In this document: positions 1-5,133 of the stretch, in pieces
Position numbering within the stretch: the first letter of the stretch is position 1
Layout of the letters: each line of letters begins with the position of its first letter
Origin: Dehalococcoidia bacterium
Lineage (GTDB): Bacteria > Chloroflexota > Dehalococcoidia > JACVQG01 > JAHKAY01
Reading direction: 5' to 3'
Assembly: GCA_030744635.1 (NCBI GenBank)
Contig: JASLQE010000328.1
Coordinates: forward strand, 1-5,133
DNA: 5,133 nt
Notes under the pieces: generated by a model
Told to the model about the DNA's origin: nothing
What the model saw: only the letters and a program-made list of their open reading frames with translations
The model's database searches: none
Program-made: the position numbers and the translations under genes

Positions 1-128
1 AATTATTACTCGCATCGCTTTGGCCTCCGGTGGGACCGCTTTTTAGGCATAATACTCCGTGTGAGCTGTTTGGGCTATCTTAGAGCCACTGCATGAGGGT
101 TGTCAAAAAAAGAATGGCTCAGGTTTGT

Positions 129-157
129 TTGACACCTGTGTTTTCACTCTGTAAAAT
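129..157 (+). promoter_or_regulatory. Sigma-70-type promoter of the dehydratase/reductase operon
   Basis: A perfect -35 hexamer TTGACA (129-134) is followed after exactly 17 bases by TAAAAT (152-157), five of six matches to the -10 consensus. Transcription would be expected to begin near 162-164, only about 5-7 bases before the ATG at 169. The operon's message would then be leaderless or nearly so. The hexamers and spacing are read directly; promoter activity and the start point are inferred. Confidence 0.7.
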
Positions 158-168
158 GGCCGTATTCT

Positions 169-1287
169 ATGACAGGGTTAGCGGACAAGTTCCAGCAGAC
201 GGTAGAGCAGCGCCATTCATATGCTCGCAAGTGGAAGCAGAGGACGGGTGGACGGGTGGTGGGCTACCTCTGCACCTACCTGCCCGAGGAGGTGCTCTAC
301 TCTGCCGGTGTCCTGCCGGTGAGGGTTATGGGGGGGCATGAGCCCCAGGATGTTACCGAGCCTCATATAGCCGGTTACTACTGCGCCTGGTGTCGTGATA
401 CCCTGGCACAGGGGGTTCTGGGCCGGTACGACTACCTGGATGGGCTGGTTACGGCCCATAGCTGTATGCACATACGGCAGACCTTCCATAGCTGGGTTAA
501 ACACCACCCCATACCTTATAGCTACTATATGTACATGCCGGGACAGGTGCACACCCCTCAGGCAGAGGAGTGCCTGTGCCGAGAGATAGAGGCTTTCAAG
601 TGCTCCATGGAGGAGTGGGTGGGCAAGGATATCTCCGAGGACGCCATAAGGGATGCCATCCAGGTGTACGGCAAGCACCGGCGGCTAATGGGAGAGCTAT
701 ATCAGGGGCGTAAGGGCGCTAAGGTCTCCTTTTCAGGCGCGGAGGCGCTTAGCGTGGTGTTGTCCTCCCAGGTGATGGATAAGGGGGAGCACAACCAGTG
801 GCTGGAGGAGGCGTTGTCTGCCCCATCATCAGGGGTTGACGCCCCCCTGAGGCTGATGATGCTGGGTAGTGTCATTGATGATGTGGCCCTGGTGGAGCTT
901 ATAGAATCCTTGGGGGCTATGGTGGTTACCGATGATAGCTGCACCGGCACCCGCTATTTCGGGGACAATACTCCCCTGCATACAGACCCCTATACACACA
1001 TGGCCCGGTTCCAGCTTCGCAAGCCGCCCTGTCCGATAAAGGACATGGAGGAGCGGCGGCGGCCGGCCCATGTGCTGTCCCTGGCCCGGGACTATGGGGT
1101 TCAGGGGGCTATCTTCGTCCAGGAGAAATTCTGCGACCCCCACGCCTCCGATTTCCCCACCCTGCGGGTAGCACTGGAGCAGGTGGACATTCCCTCCCTG
1201 AAGCTGGAGGTGGATGTGACCACCCCGTTGGGGCAGCTACGCACCCGGATAGAGGCGTTCATGGAGATGCTTCAGGTAGAAGTGTAG
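169..1287 (+). CDS. 2-hydroxyacyl-CoA dehydratase / benzoyl-CoA reductase family subunit, BcrC-like
   Basis: A 372-residue cytoplasmic iron-sulfur subunit of the HgdB/FldC/BcrC superfamily. These enzymes use a one-electron ketyl-radical mechanism to dehydrate 2-hydroxyacyl-CoA or reduce an aromatic acyl-CoA. The N-terminal stretch RVVGYLCTYLPEE (29-41) followed by AGVLPVRVMGG (46-56) is the family signature, and it resembles Thauera BcrC as I remember it. The likely [4Fe-4S] ligands are Cys72 (YYCAWCR, 70-76), Cys99 (HSCMHIR) and Cys322 (KFCDPHASD). DDSCTGTRYF (255-264) and the C-terminal TRIEAFMEML (359-368) are also typical. Length fits BcrC-like subunits (roughly 370-390). ATG 169 is the first usable start after an in-frame stop at 130-132, and it has no Shine-Dalgarno sequence, consistent with a leaderless message. 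Cys75 is an extra cysteine in the first cluster motif. The second subunit follows after 9 bases. Dehydratase versus reductase activity is not resolvable here. Confidence 0.93.
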   Translation: MTGLADKFQQTVEQRHSYARKWKQRTGGRVVGYLCTYLPEEVLYSAGVLPVRVMGGHEPQDVTEPHIAGYYCAWCRDTLAQGVLGRYDYLDGLVTAHSCMHIRQTFHSWVKHHPIPYSYYMYMPGQVHTPQAEECLCREIEAFKCSMEEWVGKDISEDAIRDAIQVYGKHRRLMGELYQGRKGAKVSFSGAEALSVVLSSQVMDKGEHNQWLEEALSAPSSGVDAPLRLMMLGSVIDDVALVELIESLGAMVVTDDSCTGTRYFGDNTPLHTDPYTHMARFQLRKPPCPIKDMEERRRPAHVLSLARDYGVQGAIFVQEKFCDPHASDFPTLRVALEQVDIPSLKLEVDVTTPLGQLRTRIEAFMEMLQVEV

Positions 1288-1299
1288 GGAGGAAACATG
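1286..1299 (+). promoter_or_regulatory. Ribosome binding site and start of the BcrB-like gene
   Basis: The purine run AGGGAGGA (1286-1293) overlaps the TAG stop of the preceding gene (1285-1287). Its GGAGG core sits 4 bases before the ATG at 1297. The overlap implies translational coupling, suited to the equimolar production of two partner subunits. It also contrasts with the missing Shine-Dalgarno sequence of the upstream gene. Confidence 0.75.
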
Positions 1300-2628
1300 C
1301 TCAGGACAGAGTATCCCACCCGGCCACTGGAATGCTGGCCCAAGATGAAAGAACTGCGGCGCACCCTGTTCCGGGAGTACTGGGAGAACCAGGACAAGGG
1401 AAACCCTCTTATGCTGGGGGGGTACGGCAACCTCTCTTCGCTGCCGTCTGGTGTGGACGGCCGTGGGGCCGGTCTGGGCATCTACTATGCCCGGGTGATG
1501 CGGGACAGAGACCTCCTCTTAAAGTGCCACCAGACCATGGATGAAATGGGCTACGGGCCCGAAATATGCGCCACCCTCAGGGTCAACTTGGCGTCCATGT
1601 TCATGGGGTTCCAGATGCGCAGCCCCAAAGGGAAGCTGTACAAGCCCGATTTTATCATAGAGTTCCATATATGTGACTCCCAGAGCAAGTCCACGCAGAT
1701 AGCCTGGGAGCACTACCAGATACCGTACTTCGTGCTGGAGATACCCCTGTTTCCACCGGAGCGTGTTGAGACCGGTAAGGACTATATGGTTGCCCAGATG
1801 GATGCCTGCATCCGCTGGATGGAGAAGGTGACGGGGAAGGAGTACGACGACGAGAAGCTCATAAAGGCGGTCTACAACGAGTGGGACGGACGGGTGCTGT
1901 GGTCGCGCGTGGCGGAGTTCCAGAAGGCTACTCCGGCCCCGTTGGACCAGAAGATGTTCAACTCCTTCGCTACTCTGATGATGTGGGGGCCGCACCAGCA
2001 GCCAGTGACGGAGGTGCTATGGGAGCTATACGATGAGACCAGGCAGCGGGTGGATGAGGGGATAGCCGCTGTCAGCACCGAACGCTGCCGCCTGCTCCAC
2101 GAAGGGCAGCCACCCTGGTTTCACCGCGCGTTCCTCCGTTACCCCAACCTCTATGGTGCTTCCTATTTGGGCTCGGCCTACCTCTGGGGCCTGTGGGGGG
2201 CTTTCGGCGCCGATGAGGACGGCACCTGGACGGTGCCCCTCACCCCACGGGAGCGGGGCACAGTACTCCGCAACCGGGAGGACGCCCTGCGCTCCCTGGC
2301 AGATTTGGCCCTGGACCACAGCCCCATTGTTACCTCCCACATGGTCGCTCCCCAGGTGGCGGCCACCGTCAAGATGGTGAAAGACTGGCATGTTGATGGG
2401 GTGGTGCTTCACATAGACCGGGGCTGCAAGGGCCAGAGTGCCGCCAATGCGGAGACCAGGCTGGCACTCCGGGAGGAGAACATCCCCTGCATGGTCTACG
2501 AGTCCAACAACGCCGACCCACGGGAGTTCTCCGAGGCCCAGGTAATGGACCGGATGGACTCTTTCCTGGAGAGCCTGGGCGTAAGCCGGCTGGAGGCCTT
2601 CTCATCCGGAAAGGATGAAGAGGACTGA
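1297..2628 (+). CDS. 2-hydroxyacyl-CoA dehydratase / benzoyl-CoA reductase family subunit, BcrB-like
   Basis: A 443-residue partner of the preceding subunit; the heterodimer would carry one [4Fe-4S] cluster per subunit. The order of motifs follows BcrB/BadE as I recall it. Cys91 lies in EICATLRVNLASM (89-101), Cys126 in EFHICDSQSKS (122-132), and Cys377 in DRGCKGQSAANAE (374-386). These three are the probable cluster ligands. Other family landmarks are HYQIPYFVLEIP (139-150), EGQPPW (269-274) and a C-terminal ESNNADPREFSEAQVMDRMD segment (402-421). Length matches BcrB-type subunits (about 430-445), longer than the partner, as expected for a C/B pair. The tail ends in an acidic GKDEED. It lies 9 bases after the first gene and 5 bases before the CoA transferase. 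No ATPase activator gene (BcrA/BcrD, HgdC, FldI or HadI type) follows in the window. Family membership is firm; BcrB-like assignment is likely; substrate is unknown. Confidence 0.93.
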   Translation: MLRTEYPTRPLECWPKMKELRRTLFREYWENQDKGNPLMLGGYGNLSSLPSGVDGRGAGLGIYYARVMRDRDLLLKCHQTMDEMGYGPEICATLRVNLASMFMGFQMRSPKGKLYKPDFIIEFHICDSQSKSTQIAWEHYQIPYFVLEIPLFPPERVETGKDYMVAQMDACIRWMEKVTGKEYDDEKLIKAVYNEWDGRVLWSRVAEFQKATPAPLDQKMFNSFATLMMWGPHQQPVTEVLWELYDETRQRVDEGIAAVSTERCRLLHEGQPPWFHRAFLRYPNLYGASYLGSAYLWGLWGAFGADEDGTWTVPLTPRERGTVLRNREDALRSLADLALDHSPIVTSHMVAPQVAATVKMVKDWHVDGVVLHIDRGCKGQSAANAETRLALREENIPCMVYESNNADPREFSEAQVMDRMDSFLESLGVSRLEAFSSGKDEED

Positions 2629-2636
2629 CCTCCGTG
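2618..2636 (+). promoter_or_regulatory. Ribosome binding site deciding a GTG start
   Basis: The purine stretch AAGAGG (2618-2623) lies inside the end of the BcrB-like gene, 10 bases before the GTG at 2634. The GTG start gives MRPALEGIRVIDFT, which is where family III CoA transferases normally begin. No in-frame ATG lies near enough upstream to be preferred. The site is weaker than the one before the second gene, and coupling to upstream translation is likely. Confidence 0.55.
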
Positions 2637-3842
2637 CGGCCGGCCCTGGAGGGAATCAGGGTCATAGACTTCACACGCTGGGGGGCCGCCCAGTGTGCCT
2701 GCGCGGTGCTGGGTGACTGGGGGGCGGAGGTTATAAAGATTGAGGAGCCGGTAAAGGGCGACCCAATGCGGGGAATCATCTCCAGTGGAGTCGTATCCGT
2801 GACCGGTGGCAGGAACTACTACTGGGAGATGGATGGCCGCAGCAAGAAAAGCATCACCCTGGACTTGCGTCAAGAGAGCGCCCGAAAGGTGCTCTGTAAG
2901 CTGGTGGAGAAGGCGGATGTTTTTATCACCAGCCTGCTGGCGGGAAACCTGAGGAAGCTGAAGATAGACGAACCTTCCCTCTCCCCCCTGAACCCCAGGC
3001 TGATATATGTGCAGTTCAGCGCCTTCGGCGAGGAGGGCGAGGACGGGGGGAGGGGTGCCCACGGCGGGGCCGCTTTCTGGGCAAGGCCCGGCCTCATGGC
3101 GGTGATGGGGGAGCCGGGAGAGACCCCCTCCCGCGGCCGCCCCGGCCTGGGAGACAGGATAGCCGGACTCTACCTGGCCGGTGGGGTCGCCCTGGCCCTG
3201 CTGACACGGGAGAGGGACGGTGTGGGGCAGAAGGTAAGCCTTTCACTGCTGGGCACCGGAGTGTGGACCAACGGCTACGATATCCAGGCCTCTCTGGGCA
3301 GTGGCCAGGATGTGAACCCGGTATCCCGCCGCGCCCCGGGCAACCCTCTGTGGAACTGCTACCAGACCCTGGATGGCCGCTGGCTGGTGCTCACCATGCT
3401 GCAGACCGACCCCTTCTGGGAGCGTTTCTGCCGGGCACTGGAAAGGGCGGAGCTGCGGGAAGACCCCCGTTACGCTTCACACGAGGGACGCGTGACCCAT
3501 AACCAGGCCCTGGTGGCCCTGCTGGACGAGACATTCGCCGCCAGGCCGTTGGAGGATTGGGCGAAACGCCTTAACGACAACACTGTCCCCTGGGCGGCGG
3601 CACAGACCACCCTGGAGGTGACCCGGGACCCGCAGGTGCTGGCCAACGATTACATCATACCTGCCGATGCATACAACGGGGAGGTGCCCCTGGTGGCCTG
3701 CCCCATCCGCTTCAGCCGCACCCCGGCCCGCATACAGTCCCCCGCCCCCGAGCTGGGCCAGCACACCGAAGAGGTGCTGCTGGATGTGGCCGGCCTCAAC
3801 TGGGACGACATAATCCAACTTAGGGACGAAGGCGCTATTTAG
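2634..3842 (+). CDS. Family III (CaiB/BaiF) CoA transferase, operon member
   Basis: A 402-residue cytoplasmic enzyme predicted to move CoA between carboxylic acids through an aspartyl-anhydride mechanism. It opens with LEGIRVIDFTRWGAAQCA (5-22), GDWGAEVIKIEEP (27-39) and the CoA-contacting GDPMRG (42-47). KKSITLDLRQ (71-80) and KADVFIT (93-99) follow. The catalytic aspartate is most likely Asp174 in GLGDRIAGLYLAGGV (171-185). The C-terminal half has the usual small-domain NPLWNCYQTLDGRWLVL segment (237-253). Length is normal for the family (about 390-430). GTG start, five bases after the BcrB-like gene, so it is probably co-transcribed and may activate the substrate of the iron-sulfur enzyme, as FldA and HadA do in their systems. 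The segment at 130-153 lacks the common GP and Asp pattern and instead reads GGAAFWARPG (144-153). Acid donor and acceptor cannot be deduced. Confidence 0.93.
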   Translation: MRPALEGIRVIDFTRWGAAQCACAVLGDWGAEVIKIEEPVKGDPMRGIISSGVVSVTGGRNYYWEMDGRSKKSITLDLRQESARKVLCKLVEKADVFITSLLAGNLRKLKIDEPSLSPLNPRLIYVQFSAFGEEGEDGGRGAHGGAAFWARPGLMAVMGEPGETPSRGRPGLGDRIAGLYLAGGVALALLTRERDGVGQKVSLSLLGTGVWTNGYDIQASLGSGQDVNPVSRRAPGNPLWNCYQTLDGRWLVLTMLQTDPFWERFCRALERAELREDPRYASHEGRVTHNQALVALLDETFAARPLEDWAKRLNDNTVPWAAAQTTLEVTRDPQVLANDYIIPADAYNGEVPLVACPIRFSRTPARIQSPAPELGQHTEEVLLDVAGLNWDDIIQLRDEGAI

Positions 3843-3926
3843 GGACGCCCTCAATATGCCCTATCCCGTCACAGCAGCCGGTGGATAGCGTTGTCTCTAA
3901 GGCATAGTATCGTCGGCATGTGCCAC

Positions 3927-4024
3927 ACAGGGGGGCCTGTCCGTTGATGCTTTGCTCAGCGGACTCCCTCGGGGAGTCCGGAGTCCTTCGGACCGCAAAG
4001 CGGAGAGTCCTTCTGACCGACAGG
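3927..4024. repeat. Cluster of hairpins, possible structured RNA or repeat element
   Basis: Perfect inverted repeats follow each other closely. They are ACAGG/CCTGT with loop GGGG (3927-3940), GGACTCCC/GGGAGTCC with loop TCG (3961-3979), GTCC/GGAC with loop TTC (3983-3993), and CCGC/GCGG with loop AAA (3993-4003). An alternative outer stem, CCTGTC (3936-3941) with GACAGG (4019-4024), could close the whole set into a multibranched fold. The pairings are read directly. Whether this is an RNA, an interspersed genomic repeat or a chance GC-rich cluster is unknown. It matches no RNA family I recognise. Confidence 0.5.
3981..4019 (+). repeat. 15-base imperfect direct repeat, 24-base period
   Basis: GAGTCCTTCGGACCG (3981-3995) recurs as GAGTCCTTCTGACCG (4005-4019) with one mismatch. 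A further GAGTCC sits at 3974-3979. The copies are separated by the CCGC-AAA-GCGG hairpin. Each copy can pair in part with GGACTCC at 3961-3967, so mutually exclusive stems are possible. Confidence 0.65.
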
Positions 4025-4034
4025 TGCAGCACTA

Positions 4035-4057
4035 ACGGAGGGGGCACAGCCCCCCGT
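4035..4057. repeat. Strong GC hairpin without T-tract
   Basis: GGGGGC (4040-4045) pairs with GCCCCC (4049-4054) around an ACA loop. A further ACG/CGT clamp (4035-4037 with 4055-4057) is set off by a two-base bulge. The following bases, GGGTGGACAC, contain no T-run, so it is not a standard intrinsic terminator on the plus strand. The minus strand does not have one either. It could still slow polymerase or protect the 3' end of the upstream operon message. Confidence 0.6.
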
Positions 4058-4113
4058 GGGTGGACACAAAAGGGTTGCCAATATCCCCCGTTCCTGCTAT
4101 CGGCGCCCCGCCT

Positions 4114-4142
4114 TTGAAAATACTACGGCAGCAGCCTACAAT
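4114..4142 (+). promoter_or_regulatory. Sigma-70-type promoter of the second CoA transferase gene
   Basis: TTGAAA (4114-4119) and TACAAT (4137-4142) each match the consensus at five of six positions and are separated by exactly 17 bases. Transcription would start near 4149, leaving a leader of about 65 bases before the ATG at 4216. This suggests the fourth gene can be expressed separately from the upstream operon. Confidence 0.65.
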
Positions 4143-4201
4143 GGAGGGCAAGAACGCCCGGCTGGGCCGGTCATCGCAAAAGAGGCACCGAGCTTGAACC
4201 G

Positions 4202-4218
4202 AAGGAGGTTGTGGTATG
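4202..4218 (+). promoter_or_regulatory. Strong Shine-Dalgarno sequence fixing the ATG at 4216
   Basis: AAGGAGGT (4202-4209) is a full-length complement of the 16S rRNA 3' tail, with 7 bases between its AAGGAGG core and the ATG. It is the best ribosome binding site in the window and makes the start assignment secure. Confidence 0.85.
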
Positions 4219-5133
4219 GAGCGCTCTCGTAAGGAAGGACCGCTGGCAGGAGTGCGAGGGCTGGATTTCAGCCGCACCCTGGCTGGGGCCAACTGCGCCA
4301 CCATCCTTTCCGACCTGGGGGCGGAGATGATTATGATAGACTCACCCACACGGTCTCCCGGTGGGATTGCCAAGGGAGGGCTGCCGGGGACTGTATTCGG
4401 CGGCATCGATGCCCGCTATAACTACCATTCTCGAGGTAAGAAGAGCCTGTCGCTGGATATCGATTCCTCAAAGGGGAGGGAGATTTTCCTGGACCTGGTT
4501 AAAAAGCTGGATGTGGTGACCAACAACTGGAGGCCGGGCACCGCTGAGAAAAGGGGAGTGGACTTCAAGAGTTTGAGCAAGGTAAACCCGGGTATCATCT
4601 GCTGCGGCATCACCGGCTACGGGACCAAGGGGCCCTACCGGGACAGGGCTTCATGGGACACTATCGCCGCTGCCCACTCCGGCATTCTCAGCATCTCAGG
4701 GGAACCGGACGCACCGCCCACCCTTGTTGGCGGTGCCATTATGGATGTCTCCACCTCCACCTGGGCTGCCCTGGGTATCGTCGCCGCCTTGCATGAGCGC
4801 CAGCGCACCGGCAAGGGCCAGCAGGTGGATACCTCCCTCTTTGAGGTGGGCCTATCGCTTCTTATCTACTTCCCCACCATATATGGTGTCAACGGCATAG
4901 TACCCAGGCCGCCCGGGCAGGTGTTGCCACAGACACCGCTGGGGGGGCTGTTTCCCACTCAGGATGGCTACATCGCATCAGGCCCCCTCGGCAACCGCCA
5001 GTGGCCGCCTTTCTGTCGGGCACTGGGACTGGAGGAGTGGGCGGATGACCCGCGCTTCGTTAGCGAAGAGCTACGGAATGAGAACAAGGAGATGCTGTGG
5101 TCAGTGGTTCGGGAAGCCACCAAGACGACGACA
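4216..5133 (+). CDS. Family III (CaiB/BaiF) CoA transferase, 3' end cut by window
   Basis: The frame stays open from the ATG to the window edge, giving 306 residues; about 90-110 more are expected from the family length. It begins LAGVRGLDFSRTLAGANCA (10-28) and SDLGAEMIMIDSP (32-44). KKSLSLDIDS (75-84), the conserved NNWRPG (103-108) and GYGTKGPYRDR (134-144) follow. The catalytic aspartate should be Asp177 in GGAIMDVSTSTWAALGIVAAL (GGAIMD at 172-177), followed by RTGKGQQVDTSLFE (197-210). The usual VIKVE and GDxxR elements near the N terminus are replaced by MIMID and a looser SPTRSPGG stretch. It is a clearly diverged paralogue of the third gene rather than a recent duplicate. Its own promoter, strong ribosome site and lower ATA-codon use (3 of 19 isoleucines) set it apart from the upstream operon. 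It may act on a different acid, or be one half of a two-subunit transferase such as BbsEF; both are speculative. Confidence 0.92.
   Translation, partial: MERSRKEGPLAGVRGLDFSRTLAGANCATILSDLGAEMIMIDSPTRSPGGIAKGGLPGTVFGGIDARYNYHSRGKKSLSLDIDSSKGREIFLDLVKKLDVVTNNWRPGTAEKRGVDFKSLSKVNPGIICCGITGYGTKGPYRDRASWDTIAAAHSGILSISGEPDAPPTLVGGAIMDVSTSTWAALGIVAALHERQRTGKGQQVDTSLFEVGLSLLIYFPTIYGVNGIVPRPPGQVLPQTPLGGLFPTQDGYIASGPLGNRQWPPFCRALGLEEWADDPRFVSEELRNENKEMLWSVVREATKTTT

Larger units (their letters stand above)
3843..4215. other. 373-base non-coding gap between the two CoA transferases
   Basis: No open reading frame here has family-like composition or a convincing ribosome binding site. The left two-thirds hold closely spaced inverted repeats and a short direct repeat. 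The right third holds a promoter and the leader of the fourth gene. No hairpin is followed by a T-tract, so I see no classical intrinsic terminator for the upstream operon. Confidence 0.75.

Noticed and set aside
28..44. Possible intrinsic terminator, CGGT/ACCG stem followed by TTTTT
   Set aside because: The stem is only 4 base pairs with a GGG loop, and no upstream gene is visible to terminate. Not strong enough to annotate.
48..53. CATAAT as a -10 element
   Set aside because: No -35 hexamer at suitable spacing, and the promoter at 129-157 is far better placed.
1..96. Possible tail of an upstream gene (frame 1 open to TGA 94-96, frame 2 open to TAG 44-46)
   Set aside because: Frames this short stay open by chance, and neither peptide is recognisable.
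93..341. 82-residue plus-strand frame starting at ATG 93
   Set aside because: It runs through the promoter and overlaps the BcrC-like gene in another frame, with no ribosome site and no family features.
217..678. 153-residue minus-strand open frame opposite the first gene
   Set aside because: It lies wholly within a clear family gene, shows no recognisable motif or domain, and is expected by chance opposite GC-rich coding sequence.
2496..3062. 188-residue minus-strand open frame spanning the second and third genes
   Set aside because: It crosses the junction of two confident genes, has no family features and looks like a shadow of their codon bias.
3835..4406. Open frames on both strands in the gap (3920-4117 plus; 3835-4047 and 4032-4406 minus)
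   Set aside because: Their sequence follows the hairpins and repeats, they are Arg/Pro/Ser-rich without motifs, and the minus frame at 4032-4406 runs into the secure fourth gene.
1..5133. CRISPR array, tRNA, rRNA, transposase or phage features
   Set aside because: No regularly spaced repeats, cloverleaf, rRNA segment, insertion-sequence ends or transposase motifs were seen on either strand.

Overview
The window (about 60% GC by eye) carries a compact same-strand cluster from an anaerobic acyl-CoA pathway. It has two subunits of a radical [4Fe-4S] enzyme of the 2-hydroxyacyl-CoA dehydratase / benzoyl-CoA reductase (BcrC/BcrB) superfamily, followed by two family III (CaiB/BaiF) CoA transferases. 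The second transferase is cut by the right edge. Nothing in the window identifies the organism. The oxygen-sensitive enzyme type points to a strict or facultative anaerobe. Frequent ATA (Ile) and AGG (Arg) codons in GC-rich genes would fit, among others, an anaerobic Chloroflexota (Dehalococcoidia-like) genome, but that is only an impression.

Layout: 1-128 holds no gene I can support. A near-consensus sigma-70-type promoter (129-157) ends only 11 bases before the ATG of the first gene, so that transcript is probably leaderless or nearly so. The first gene (169-1287, BcrC-like), second gene (1297-2628, BcrB-like) and third gene (2634-3842, CoA transferase) are separated by 9 and 5 bases and look like one translationally coupled operon. 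Between 3843 and 4215 lies a 373-base non-coding gap with a run of hairpins, a 15-base imperfect direct repeat and a second near-consensus promoter (4114-4142). This promoter serves the fourth gene (4216 to beyond 5133), which has a strong Shine-Dalgarno sequence.

How the parts may work together: by analogy with the phenyllactate (FldABC) and 2-hydroxyisocaproate (HadABC) systems, a family III CoA transferase would charge a carboxylic acid with CoA. The two-subunit iron-sulfur enzyme would then dehydrate or reduce the acyl-CoA by a ketyl-radical mechanism. Subunit lengths and motifs are closer to the BcrC/BcrB pair, and the C-then-B gene order matches what I recall for bcrCBAD. The ATPase activator that always powers these enzymes is absent from the window and must be encoded elsewhere. 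The substrate cannot be read from the sequence.
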